From assembly GCA_002104905.1 (NCBI GenBank), contig MCFE01000508.1, forward strand, positions 1-64,000: a DNA stretch of 64,000 nucleotides, read 5' to 3'. Below are positions 23,074-35,003 of this stretch, in pieces (position 1 is the stretch's first letter; each line of letters begins with the position of its first letter). The translations under genes were made by a program, and so were the position numbers. Source of the DNA: Basidiobolus meristosporus CBS 931.73. Its lineage: Eukaryota > Basidiobolomycota > Basidiobolomycetes > Basidiobolales > Basidiobolaceae. The notes under the pieces were generated by a model, which had not been told where the DNA came from, did not search any database, and saw nothing but the letters and a program-made list of their open reading frames with translations.

Positions 23074-24072
23074 ATGTTGGACAATCAAAGATGGAAGAAT
23101 GCCATGCAGCAAATCCTGGCCCAACAGCAACAGTTACTCCAGATCCTCAGCCAACAGCAACAAGGAATGACTACCATGGCTCAGAGCCAGCAAAGCCCTG
23201 TCAAGAGCAACTTTAGTGTGAAGGTTGACTGGTACCATGGCAGAGTCAATGAAAACCTGGGAACTTGGCTCTTTCAGATTGAAGAAGCTTTTAAAGCTAA
23301 AGGAATTGCTCCAGAAAGCAAGTTGCATTATGCAGCTTCTTATCTGGCAGATGCAGCTTTACAGTGGTGCCACAACAAGATCAGGTTAGCCACTATGATG
23401 GGATGCTCTACAATCTCTACCTGGGATCAGTTTGTCTTGGAAATTCAGGATGCTCTTGAACCTCCACACCAGCAGACACTACTAAGAAGGAAGTTAAAGA
23501 CACTCAGACAGAAAGGAATGGTGCAAGAATGCATCTATGAGTACAGATGTCTACTTAGACAAACATCTATGAATACAGATGTACTTGGGCAAATTGAAAG
23601 AGTGGACCCCTTGGATCAAGTTGAATACTTTATTGATGGGTTGAAAGAAAGAGCTTGCAAGGAAGTGAATTACCAAAGACCTCAGACTATTGAAGAAGCC
23701 ATCAAGATTGCCATTGACTATGACTCAGCTATGTTTGGAGTTGGGAAGCCTACAGTGACTAATCAGAAAGGCTGCAATCATTATGAAAGAAGACAATCAG
23801 AAGCAGTTCCAATGGAAATAGATGCTATGCAGAAGAATCCTACCTCAGAAGAATGTAAGAAGAAAGGACTTTGCTTCAATTGCCACCAGCAAGGACATAT
23901 TGCAAAGTACTGCCCTCAGAGAAGAAATAGACACCAGCCAACAAGAACCTTCAACCATATTGAGTCCTATGAACACAGTAATGTGGAAGATGAGCTTGAA
24001 GAAGACTTGGAACTCACCTTCCATATGACAGAAGAGTACTTGTCCCAAATGACCACAAACTCAGGGAAGTGA
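23074..24072 (+). CDS. Gypsy G1 gag (332 aa)
   Basis: This is the retrotransposon capsid protein, which packages element RNA in particles. After a glutamine-rich start (residues 12-40) comes a gag capsid-like region with WYHGRVNENLGTWLFQIEEA, the family phrase LHYAASYLADAALQW and YFIDGLKERACKEV. A CCHC zinc knuckle CFNCHQQGHIAKYC lies at about residues 269-282, followed by an acidic tail. The TGA at 24070-24072 ends the frame, but the next codons continue directly into protease in the same frame. The copy at 42298-43480 has a sense codon at this place and its stop elsewhere, so the TGA is a mutation of a once continuous gag-pol. I used the ATG at 23074, about 50 bp after the primer site. Confidence 0.9.
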   Translation: MLDNQRWKNAMQQILAQQQQLLQILSQQQQGMTTMAQSQQSPVKSNFSVKVDWYHGRVNENLGTWLFQIEEAFKAKGIAPESKLHYAASYLADAALQWCHNKIRLATMMGCSTISTWDQFVLEIQDALEPPHQQTLLRRKLKTLRQKGMVQECIYEYRCLLRQTSMNTDVLGQIERVDPLDQVEYFIDGLKERACKEVNYQRPQTIEEAIKIAIDYDSAMFGVGKPTVTNQKGCNHYERRQSEAVPMEIDAMQKNPTSEECKKKGLCFNCHQQGHIAKYCPQRRNRHQPTRTFNHIESYEHSNVEDELEEDLELTFHMTEEYLSQMTTNSGK

Positions 24073-27000
24073 TTGTACTTGAATGGAGTAATCAATGGAG
24101 TACCTGCCAAGATCATGATTGACTCAGGAGCATCGCATGAGTACATGTCAGAGCAATTTGCTTTGAAAGCTGGAATCAACTTGGAACCTACCAAATCAAC
24201 TTCAGTCTCCACAGCTGATGGGAACTCCCACATAATCAACTGTATTACCCAGCCAGTAAGAATGAAGATCAATGACTATGAAGAAGACCTACAGGCTTAT
24301 ATATTTGGGAACTGCAAATTTGACCTTGTACTTGGAGAAACCTGGCTATTTTGTTGTAATCCATCAATCAACTGGAGAACCCATGCAACTCAGATCCAAA
24401 AGACAACAAGACCTATGAGCTATTACCTGCCAGGCTGGATTTCAACTTGGTCAATTCCAGTGTGTGTGAGACAAGTGAACTTAGCAAGACCCAGTACTGT
24501 AGAGCACTTAGAAAAGGTACCCAGATGTTCCCCATGGCTGTATTACAGGAGGATTCTGCGGCCCCAGCACCCCAGCAGGTCCAGACTCTCTTGAAGAAAT
24601 ATATGGACGTGTTTCCAGATAAGCTTGTAAGCCTACCACCAGTCAGAGACATGGATCATGCCATTGACACAGGTGATAGCCCTCCAGTGAGCAAGACACC
24701 TTATAGAATGAGTCCATTGGAATTGGAGGAAATGAAGTGACAAATTGATCAGCTATTGGAGCAAGGATACATCAGGCCCAGCAAGTCCCTCTGGGGAGCA
24801 CCAGTGCTTTTTGTGAAAAAGAAGGATGGAACACTTAGGATGTGCATTGACTACAGAGCCCTGAACTCAGTTACCGTCAAGAATAAGTACACCATACCTT
24901 GGACTGATGAGCTTTTGGACCAACTTAATGGAGCCACTATTTTCAGCAAGATTGACCTCATGTCAGGATACAACCAGATTAGGGTGAAACCAGAAGATAT
25001 CCCTAAGACAGCATTCAGGACCAGATATGGACATTACAAGTACTTAGTCATGAGTTTTGGCCTCACTAATGCCCCTGCTACATTCATGATGCTGATGCAG
25101 ACTGTCTTTCAGGAGTACTTAAACAAGTTTGTTATAATCTACCTAGATGATATACTGTTATACAGCAAGACAGAAGAGGATCACTTGGCGCACATTGAAA
25201 AGGTCTTGAAGAAGCTAAGAGAGAACAAGCTTTATGCAAGCTTGCCAAGTGTGAATTCTTCAAGGAACATGTAGAATACCTGGGACACAAAGTGACTATC
25301 ACAGGAGTAACCTTAGACCCAAAGAAGGTAGAAGTAATCAAGAATCTGAAACAGCCCCATAGCATATCAGAGCTCAGATCATTCCTTGGAATGGTTTCCT
25401 ATAATCAGAGATTTGTCAAGTCTTTTGAAAGTATTGCAGCCCCTTTAACTGATATCCTCAAGAAAGACAATACCTACAAGTGGGACATAGCTTGTGAGAC
25501 TGCCTTCCAGACACTCAAGAATGAACTTGCTAAGCTGCCAAGCTTAAGAATACCAGACTTCAGAAAAGAGTTCACTCTGTGCATAGATGCTTCAGATTAT
25601 GCAATTGGTGGAGTGCTGAGCCAAGAACACAAGGGAAAGGACTACCCAGTTGCCTTTGAATCCAAAAAAAACTGAACTCAGCAGAACAAAACTATCCAGT
25701 CCATGAGAAGGAGATGTTTGCTATAATACACTGTTTGAAGACATGGAGATGCTATATTGAAGGAGTCAAATGCACTGTGAAGACTGATCATGCCTCCCTC
25801 AAGTATACATTTACTCAGAAGGTACTCTCTAGAAGAATGACAAGAGGGAGTGAATACATTCAGCAATTTGACCTGGAGACTGTCTACTGCCCTGGAAAAA
25901 ACAACACGCTTGCTGACGCCTTATCAAGAATGGATCAAGTTGCACAACTCAACTTGGTGCATGAATCAGATTGGCCTAGCCTATTACCAAAGTACTTGGA
26001 GAACCAAGCCATTCCTAATGAGGTGGATGAAGATATCAAGAAGATAATCCAGGATGAAGCCAGCAAATTTGTAGTACAGGATGAAACACTCTACCAAATT
26101 GTTGATGGAAGCCCTATTGCCTATTGTCCTTATGTTGCTCACCTGGATTTAATACGTAAACTACACAATGGATATGGATATCCTGGGATTGAAGGAACCT
26201 ATAGCCTTGTGAAAGCCAGAGCATGGTGGCCCAGAATGATACAAGATATTGAGAAGCTAGTGAAAACATGCCCAAACTGCCAAATCAATCAAGGCCAGCC
26301 ACAAAGAATTGCCAAACTCTTTCCTTTTGAGCCTGTAAGACCATTTGAGAGATGGGGAATTGACTTTATTGGAAGACTGCCAACTACCAGGAAATGCAAC
26401 TGTTGGATCCTAGTAGCAATTGACCATGCCACTAAATGGCCAGTTGCTAAAGCTGTACCAATAGCCAGTGAACAAGAAGTTGCAAGTTTCATTTACCATG
26501 AGATCCTGATGAACTTTGGATGCCCCATGGAGATCTTATCCAATAGAGGTGCAAACTTTATGGCAAAGATATTAGAGGCTCACCTGGAAATGCAGCAGAT
26601 CAGACACTTGAAAACCTTGGCATATCACCCCAGAACTAATGGAGTCACTGAGTGGTTTAATGGATTATTTGGAAAAATGCTCACCAAGTATGCAAATGGA
26701 GTTGTTGGTAGATGGGATGAGTATATAGACCAAGCACTCTTTGCATGCGGAGTCAGAGTACACAACACCACCCAGCAATCACCATTTTACTTAGTGTATG
26801 GATGTGAAACAAGGATTCCAGGAGATCTCACACAACCCAAGCTTACAGATGCCTTAGAAGATGAACTTAGTCAGCCAAGTAGACACCAGCAACTGGAACA
26901 AAGACGTCAAGAGACACAGACCAAAATATCTGAAAGTGCAGAAAAGATGAAGCAGAGATTTGATAAGACTATAGCACCAGAAGCATTGACAGTTGGGAAC

Positions 27001-27228
27001 TTTGTATTGCTAAGAAACAACACTTGGAAGAAGTTTGAGCCACAATGGACAGGACCATTCAAGATCATCAGAGAATGTCCATTTGCAACTTACCAACTGG
27101 TGGACAAACAAGGCAATATCTGGGAAGACTTAGTGCATAGGGACAGACTCAAGCTTGCTGATAATACTGAACCATCAAGATATTGGTATCACAAGAAAAG
27201 AGATTCAGGAGAACCCTCTCAACTTTAG
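24073..27228 (+). pseudogene. Gypsy G1 pol: protease, RT, RNase H, integrase
   Basis: This is a nearly complete Ty3/gypsy pol with few breaks. Protease: MIDSGASHEYMSEQF at 24115-24160. [22 protein letters not shown] near 24775, catalytic box YLDD near 25143. RNase H: CIDASDYAIGGVLSQ near 25580 and ADALSRM near 25915-25935. Integrase finger region: a GYGYPG stretch where the second His position reads Tyr, then CPNCQ near 26270. Integrase core: WGIDFIG, then ILSNRGANF where the second catalytic Asp reads Asn, then the Glu region NGVTEWFNG. The last 504 codons (25714-27228) are open. Breaks: frame change near 24450-24590, TGA at 24738, frameshift near 25240, extra A in the A-run near 25668. Confidence 0.92.
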
Positions 27229-27238
27229 TAGGGGAGAA
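27229..27238 (+). other. Polypurine tract of gypsy G1
   Basis: TAGGGGAGAA directly follows the pol stop and directly precedes LTR 2. The copy at 39891-39900 has an equivalent GGGGGAGAA tract on the minus strand. Confidence 0.65.
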
Positions 27239-27606
27239 TATTATGATCTGCCGCTTGAATGTTTAAGTTAGATCAGTTTTTAGTCAAATCAATTAGTATA
27301 TGTTTAGGTTATCAGTATATCAGTATTATCTATGAAATCAGTAGCATTAGTCAGCAAATGAATCAGCAGATCCTTATCAGACAGAAATAGATATATTAAG
27401 TAGGATCTTATTGGGTGATGATGATGCAATTGAATGAGTCATCAGCCACAACCTACATTAGGAAATACAATCAGTCAGCAATTGATCTGGCAAAATGAAT
27501 ATAAGGAGCTGCTGGAACTTCAAGAAATATCAGTTCAATTTTTAATGAATACAATACTAGCTAAACTCCCTGTTCCTCTACAACTCTTTTACCAAGACTT
27601 GTAACA
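27239..27606 (+). repeat. LTR 2 (shared, middle) of gypsy G1 array
   Basis: It is 368 bp, the same length as LTR 1, and ends CTTGTAACA. It is the 3' LTR of the first unit and, since a primer site and gag follow immediately, also the 5' LTR of the second unit. Confidence 0.9.
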
Positions 27607-29965
27607 TTGGTAGCAGCAATGACCAAAAACCTCCCTACTGAAGAAAGAAGAAGCCTCCCTCAAGATGCCCAAAAATCAAGAATGGAAGAATGCTATGCAA
27701 CAAATCTTGGCCCTGCAGCAACAAGGAATGACTACCTTGGCCCAGAGCAAGCAAAACCCTGTCAAGAGCAATTTCAGTGCTAAGGTCAACGGGTGCCATG
27801 GTAGAGTCAATGAAATCCTGGAAACTTGGCTTTTCCAGATTGAAGAAGCCTTTAAGGCTAAGAGAATTGCTCCAGAAAGCAAGTTACATTATGCAGCTTC
27901 TTACCTGGCAGGTGCAGCTGAAGTAAGGATATATCAGACCCAGCAAGTCACCTTGGGGAGCACCAGTACTATTTGTGAAGAAGAAGGATGGAACACTTAG
28001 AATGTGCATTGACTACAAAGCCCTCAGCTCAGTCACTGTGAATAACAAGTACCCCATACCTTAGATGGATGAGCTTTTGGACTGACTCAATGGAGCCATT
28101 ATACCCAGCATGGATGACCTCATGCCAGGATACAACCAGATTAGGGTGAAGCCAGAAGACATCCCTAAGACAGCATTCAGGACCAGATATGGACATTACA
28201 AGTACTTTGTCATGAGTATTGGCCTCACCAATGCCCCTGCAACATTCATGACCCTGATGCAGACTGTCATCCAGGAGTACTAAGACAAGTTTGTGATAAT
28301 TTGCGTAGATGATATATTGATATATAGCAAGACAGAAGAGGATCACTTGGTGCACAATGAAAAGGTCTTGAAGACGCTAAGAGAGAACAAGCTCTATGGC
28401 AAGCTACCTAAGTGTGAATTTTTCAAGGAACACATTGAATATCTGGGATACATAGTGACTGGCACAAGAGTAGCCATAGACTCCAAGAAGGTTGAAGTTA
28501 TCAAGAATATGAATCAGCCCCATTGTATAGCAGCACTTTGATCATTCCTTGGAATGATCTCCTATTATCAGAGATCTGTCAAGTCCTTTGCAAGTATTGC
28601 AGCCCCTTTAACTGATATCCTCAAGAAAAACAATACCTACAAGCTGGACATAGCATGTGAGACTGCCTGTCAGATGCTCAAGAAAGAACCTGCTCAGCTA
28701 CCAAGCTTAAGAGTCCCAGACTTCAGAAAATAGTTTACTGCAGGCTCAGATGCTTCAGACTATGCAATTGGTGGAGTGCTGAGCCAAGAACATGAGGGAA
28801 AAGACTAACCAGTTGCCTTTGTATCCAAGAAACCAAACTCAGCAGATCAAAACTATCCAATGCATGAGAAAAAGATGCATGCTATAATAAACTGCTTGAA
28901 GACCTGTAGATTCTATATTGAAGGAGTCAAATGCTCTATAAAGACTGATCATGCCTCCCTCAAGTATATATTTACTCTGAAGGTTTTCTTTAGAAAAATG
29001 ACAAGATGGATTGAATACATTAAGAAATTTGATATGAAGATTGTCTGCTGCCCTGGGAAAAACAACACTGTTGCTGATGCCTTGTCAAGATTAGAACAAG
29101 TTGCACAACTCAACTTGGTGCATGAGTCATATTGGCTTAGCCTATTACCAAAGTACTTGGAGGACCAATCCATCCCCAATAAGGTGGAAGCAGAGATCAA
29201 AAAGATAATCCAGGATGAAGCCAGCAAATTTGTGGAACAGGATGAAACACTCTACCAAATTGTTGATGGAAGCCCTATTGCCTATTGCCCTTATGTTTCT
29301 TGCCTGGATTTAATACTCAAGCTACAAAATGGATATGAACATCTTGGGACTGAAAGAACCTATAGCCTTGTGAAAGCCAGAGCATAGTGGCCCCAAATGA
29401 AACAAGATATTGAGAAGCTAGTGAAAACCTGCCCAAACTGCCAAATCAATCAACACCAGCTACAAAGAATTGCCATACTTTTTCCCTTGGAGCCAGTAAG
29501 ACCACTTGAAAGACGTGGGATTGACTTTATTGGAAGACAGCTAAGACCAGGAAAAGCAACTGTTGGATCCTAGTAGCAATTAACCATGCCACCAAATGGC
29601 CAGTTGCTAATGCTGTACCTATAGCCAGTGAGCAAAAAGTTTCAAATTTCATCTACCATGCAATCCTTATGAAGTTTGGATGCCCTGTAGAGATTCTAAC
29701 ACATAGAGGAGCAAACTTGATGGCAATGACACAAGAAGCTTACCTGGAAATGCAGCACATCAGACACCTGAAACCTTGGCATATCATCATAGAGCTGATG
29801 GAGTCACTGAGCAGTTTAATTGATATTTGAGAAAATCCTGACCAAGTATGCAAATAGAGCTGTCAGTAGATGGGATGAGTATATAGATAAAGCACTTTTT
29901 GCATGCAGAGTTAGAGTATACAACACTACTAAGCAATCATCATTTTACTTTGTGTATGAATACTT
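27607..29965 (+). pseudogene. Second gypsy G1 internal region, internally deleted
   Basis: Gag begins at 27665 (MPKNQEWKNAMQQILALQQQ) and breaks off after LHYAASYLAGAA near 27915. From there it is fused directly to RT sequence (ATATATCAGACCCAGCAAG, about 27929), removing roughly 1.4 kb of gag, protease and early RT relative to the first unit. RT (box CVDD near 28303), RNase H (ADALSRL near 29080) and integrase follow with many stops. Homology ends at FYFVYEY near 29960, before the integrase C-terminus, and joins LTR 3 directly. Confidence 0.85.
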
Positions 29966-30290
29966 AGACAACTCAATTAGTTTTATGGTTTGCCTATCAG
30001 TACATCAGCGCTATCTATCAAATCAGTATTGTTAGTCAGTAAATGAATAAGTGGATCCTTATCAGACAGAAATAGATATATTAAGTAGGACCTTGTTTGG
30101 TGATGACAATGCAATCAAATTAGTCATCAGCCACAACCTACATCAGGAAATACAATAAGTCAGCAATTGATCTGGCAAAATGTATATAAGGAGCTGCTAG
30201 GACCTCATAAAAATCAGTCCAAGTTTTAGTCAATACAATACTAGCTAAACTCCCTATTCCTCTACAACTCTTATGCCAAGACTTATCACA
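29966..30290 (+). repeat. LTR 3 of gypsy G1 array, 5'-truncated
   Basis: It matches LTR 1 from about its base 55 (CTCAATTAGTTTTATGGTTT) to the end ACTTATCACA. The start was lost together with the integrase C-terminus. The flank TTATT does not match GTACT before LTR 1, so the array's original target duplication is not preserved. Confidence 0.82.
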
Positions 30291-30836
30291 TTATTAAATG
30301 AGATTAATAGAGGAGCCATGGCTCAAACCAGTAGCTCCTCCAAGGCAATGATAAGCAGGCACAAAAGCCTCAAACAAGCAGCAAAGGAACATTAGTTAGC
30401 CAGAAGTGTGCCAATAAGGAAGAAGTAGGCAAAAACTGATGCACTAGCAGAGCATCCACTCAGGATGAAGCATAGTTGCATTCAAGAAGCACTTAATCAA
30501 TGCTGCAGTGAAGGAACTGGCAGTGATAGACTGGAGGCTTCTATAGGTGCCTATCCTGGTCTAGGCTCAAAGCTCAGACAAGCAGTATAGATACATCAGG
30601 TTGACAGACCAGTGCTGGTAGGGAATAAACAGACAGAAAAGGATACACCAGTGCAGTATTCCTTGATGAGCAAGTATAATTCAATCCAGGAAGTAATCAG
30701 TCTAAGTGGTAATGAAAGAAATGGCAGTGATGAAGGAAAAGATGAAGGGAAAAGTCTAGCCATGCCAGAGAAAGGGAAGTGTGGGCAAAAAGTGGCAGAT
30801 TCCTTCAATTTGGATCTCACAAGTAGTCTACCATAA
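30291..30836 (+). pseudogene. Fragment of the T-element companion gene
   Basis: Readable segments match the middle of the companion proteins at 46805-49048 and 53047-55098: GAMAQTSSSSKAM near 30310-30350, then two copies of a unit of about 45 residues containing SCIQEALNQCCSEGTGSDR and YNSIQEVISLSGNERNGSDE. The open part is 30612-30836. It abuts the C-terminal end of transposase T1 tail to tail, which is not the normal layout, so the junction at about 30837 is a rearrangement. Confidence 0.55.
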
Positions 30837-32157
30837 TGCTAGTAGCTTGTAGTCAATGACCCTATGTACACTCTTATGATGGGATTGTGATAGTGCTTTG
30901 CTAATTTTACTGCCAAATAGAGGTAAGTACTCGACAGTGTTTAAGCAATCTTTTGACAAGATTAGCATGGCATTCCAATAGTCTTGATGCACTATATTAT
31001 TGAGTTGACCTAACCGTCCGGTATATCCCATTATACAATATTGCAACAAACTTGACAGTGTTTTCAATGCCCTCATAGCAAACCTCTGCTGGCATAATGA
31101 AGGCAGTATGGTGGCCTACATCTAGTTGTCTAAATGTTACTGTACCAATTTACAAATGCCATTTTCTTTCTCTACCACCTTTTGCTCCATTGATACTGCC
31201 ACTATGGTTCACTCCTCTTTATTTGCTTATCCATTACAACCTTGGGTATTCTACATGTAGTTCAAATCAAAGCACACTATGGCCCTTGCAAACTATTGTC
31301 TACATGCATACACACCTGCTACTAACCAAACACTTCTGTCACCTCAACTTTTAAGCTTTTCAGAGTGGTACTTGCAAAGCTGCCATGTATGTTGTACTGC
31401 TGGTAGAGTATACATTGTACAAACATATGCTTGGTTGCTGCCACTTATGCAATGAGTACCCCTGAGCATCCTTAACAAACATCTTGGCATTTGGCCAGTG
31501 TGTTCCTTTCCCAGCTTGATTCTAGTCCCTCTTGTAGGTGTGTTCTGGCTCTTGTTTGTGTGAATTTCATATTGAATGGTGTGGAAGCTGTCATGTTACC
31601 AAGAGAAACACAAAACACTTTGATAAGTTGTGCCAACAGAAATTAGCAGATTGTTGCGCCCAACCTATCTTTGCATTACTAAGGTGATTACCCATGCATT
31701 GGGGCTTCTTAGCTTCCCAGTGCCATAGGCATTGATGTCTCCATGGAGACATCTGTCCTTAGTATTTTTCAACTCTTCCTGGCTGTCCTCCATGTGGTAA
31801 CTCTTTGCCACTCTGACAGACTGGAAGGTAACATTCCTGATGAGATTGGGATATGATGGTAACTACAACTTTACTAGTCTTCCTCTCTCCTTGCACATTT
31901 GCTCCATAGGAATTCCCAGGAGATGAGGCAAGGCCCAGTTTTCTATACACACCCAGCAAGATGGAGTAGAGAATGTGTACAGTAGCAGTAGAGATCTGTG
32001 CATTCAGCTTTATGCCTATAGCTCAGCGGCTTACATTCCATTACAAACTACCTGCGTAATGGCAGTAGATGCATCAAGCTTGCATTGGTGATCTGCTATT
32101 GGATAAGTTTTCCTACAATCTAAGCATTTGGCTCCAAAGGCCTCCAATGTCTATGTA
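30837..32157 (-). pseudogene. Tnp2-type transposase C-terminal part (element T1)
   Basis: Read on the minus strand, this is the C-terminal third of the T-family transposase. Landmarks from its start are the ENSIL-like region near 31960, the GDTYAYGTGKLRSPNAWVIT-like segment near 31700, the IHTNKSQ-like segment near 31550 and, at the C-terminus (30828-31076), YWNAMLILSKDCLNTVEYLP. Many stops and shifts occur. It is truncated upstream at about 32158, where a second copy (T2) begins. Confidence 0.6.
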
Positions 32158-34790
32158 CACTATAGCTATTCTAAATGGATCTAAATAACCAGAACATCCT
32201 GCTGCCTTGTATGGCACAAAACTTGACAGTGTTTCAATGGCTTCATTGTGGGTCTCTAATGGCAGTATTACTGTGGTATAGTGGACTACAGCTAGAACTG
32301 TAAAATACCCCTACACCAACTCACCAAATGATATTTCCTTTTTCTACCACCCCTTGTGCAATTCATATATTCCACTGTAGAATCACCCCTCTGTATTGTG
32401 CCACCCAATACTATCTTGGGTATTCCACATATAGCTTGAATCAAAAAATACTATGGCCCCTTGCTTACTTACCTCTTCAGACATGTACACCTGCCACAAT
32501 TGACATACCTCTATAACTTCAACTTTACAGCTTTTTAGTGTAAATACTTGCAAAGTTGCCATATACCTTGGACTACTTGTAACACAAACATCTTGCAAAC
32601 ATACTCTTAGTTGCTGCCACTTCTGCCATGAGTCTCTCTCAAATTTTTCCACAAACTTTTTGATATTTAGCCAATATATTCCTTCTTCCTGCTGGATTCT
32701 GTTCTCCCTTGTAGGTGTGCTCTGGCTCTTGTGTGTGTGAATGGTGTATTGAATGGTGTAGAAACTGACTTATGAACCAGAGAAACCTAGCGTATTTTGG
32801 TAGAGTTTCCTAATAAAAAATAGTTGCTTTTTGCACCCAGCCTAACTGTGTATTACTCAACTGATTACCCATGCATTGGTGCTGCTTATCTTCTTAATCC
32901 CAAGAGCATAGGTATCTCCTTGTAAACATCTGTCCTCAGTATTTGCCAACCCTTCCTGACTGTCCTCTATTTGTGAACTCATTGTATCAATGATGGACTC
33001 AAAGGTAATGTTCCTGATGAGAGAGTGATACAGTAGTACCTGCAGCTTGAATTCTCTTCCTCTCCCCCTACACATCTACTTGATGAGAAACTCCCAAAGT
33101 GTGAAGCATGGCCCAATGCTCTCCACCCACCAAGCAAGATCAAGTAGAGAATGGGTACTGTAAGAGCAGAGATCTATGCAATCAGATTTATGGTTGTAGT
33201 TAAGACGCTCAAGTCCCATCACAATTTCCATGCACAGCAGCTGTAGATGCGCCATGCTGGCACAGGTGATCCACTTCTGGAAAAAAACTCCCAGAGTATC
33301 CACCTATGTAGCTCAATGCTTCCAATGTACTCTTGGTGGAAATGGCTTCAGAATGCCACTTGACTAAATACATATCAAGTTCATCTAGTCTTTGAATTTG
33401 TATTGTTGCATATGTGTATAAACATTGATTGCAGCCCAGGCAAAGTACTTAGGATAACAAATACCTTGGAATATTGTGCCCATACTTTCAAATTTCTCAG
33501 GTATCTCAAATGGTGCATTTAGCTTGTAATGCCCAATGTGCAACTTGGTCATAGGTAGAGGGATATTGTTCAACAGTGAATGCATTGCTTTCAATAGTAA
33601 GCTTTTGCTCCTGCAGATACCTGCTATCTTGAGTATCTCTAGTTTCCATCTGATTTCATATTCTGGCCAATGGCTTACAGCTTGCCTGCATTGCTGCAAT
33701 TGCATGCTGACTTCTGTCCATTCTCTTGGTGGGAGGATGATGTTCTTAGTGCTGGTGTTTGGGTAATAATATTGTGTGTGTGTTATGGAGTGAACACCCT
33801 GGATCTCAGACACTTGAAAGCAACATTGTCCATTGTGCCAGAATGGCCGGCTATCTTGCTGATGGTAGGGGTATCTCCAATGCAGATAATAATATGCACT
33901 TTAACATGATGGCCATTAACTATTATTCCGCAGGAAAGCATGCAAAATTCATTCAGCAATGGATACAGGTAACTATCTAGGTTGGGCAGGCATTTGTGCC
34001 CAAAGACTAGTGAGACTACCATCAGATTTTTGCTCAGATACCAAAAGATAGACATTGGCATCAGGTCAATGAGAATCAGTGGGAAGCAGGATTTGTTGGT
34101 AGTGCAACTATTAACATATGCTGGTATCAGGAGAGTCTCTGGGTCTAATGTTGCCAGCCACATGATGGTTGTCTACTTGTACCATTTACAAGGAAAGTTG
34201 CATCCCAGACTGATTTTGGCAAGAAGTAATTGTAAATTCTCAAAGCCTCCATGCCTAATATAAATAGAAATTTGCCACTTGTGTAGCATAACATCATGTT
34301 ACTCATCAGAAAATGAGTTACTGGGCTCACTTGGCTCCATAGGGTATCCTTGGAATTTGTTTTAATGGATTTTGTCTCATTGCATACTGTGATTGTACTA
34401 GGCTCATGCAGGGTACAGTTGTTGGGGGAGATAGCTCACAACTCATCAATGAGCCTTCTTTGTCAGAGTCATCACTTTGTCTGCCATATTCAGAAGGCTG
34501 CAGTGAGCCTAAATGTATCACAAACTCACATGAATTGGCTTATGCACAGTGTCAAGTATGGCCAGGTGCCAATATGGAAGCATCAACTGGCTGGCAAGAT
34601 GTAATTGGTACAGTAGTGACTAATAAATGGTCAAATATGAATTGTGTGACAAAACACTAGCCATGATCTGTGTAATGCTTCCAATGCTGTTTGCATGCAT
34701 AATGGCTGAGAGGCTGGCTACTTTGGCCACATGGTCTTTTTTCTCTGCTCTTGCAGCATGGAAACAAAGTAGCTTTTTACATGAGGCAAA
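32158..34790 (-). pseudogene. Tnp2-type transposase (element T2)
   Basis: This is the longest continuous transposase copy. Minus-strand order: a degenerate N-terminal finger near 34670-34760; an FPLILIDLMPMSIFW segment and VHIIICIGDTPTISKIAGHSG in 33783-34163; then IQGVHSITHTQYYYPNTSTK and VSMQLQQCRQAVSHWPEYEI in 33385-33813. After that come 33076-33303, 32857-33075 (GDTYALGIKKISSTNAWVIS) and the C-terminal segments to about 32280. The IGDTP...SGH...CC-C pattern corresponds to the TISDFPAY...SGW...CP-C core of Pfam Tnp2 (CACTA transposases). Frameshifts separate the pieces. It lies head to head with the companion gene starting at 35004. Confidence 0.72.
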
Positions 34791-35003
34791 CAGTTTGCCT
34801 TCAAGCACATGGTACTGTTATATCACTTTTTGGGCAACACTCATGTAAATTTATGCCAGTTTTGTATATAAGACATTGCACCTACATGAATGTAAGATTC
34901 AATGATGGCCCACCATGGTAAGCATTTCAAATAAAGTTGTGTCACCACATATACACTTATACATACTACTATATTGCCTTTGGTTTGACTTGCTGATATA
35001 TAT

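Noticed and set aside
24061-24085. Programmed stop-codon readthrough between gag and pol of G1
   Set aside because: The other copy has its stop at a different codon, so these are separate mutations.
30612-30836. Independent small host gene
   Set aside because: It matches the repeat units of the companion gene of the T elements, so it is a transposon fragment.
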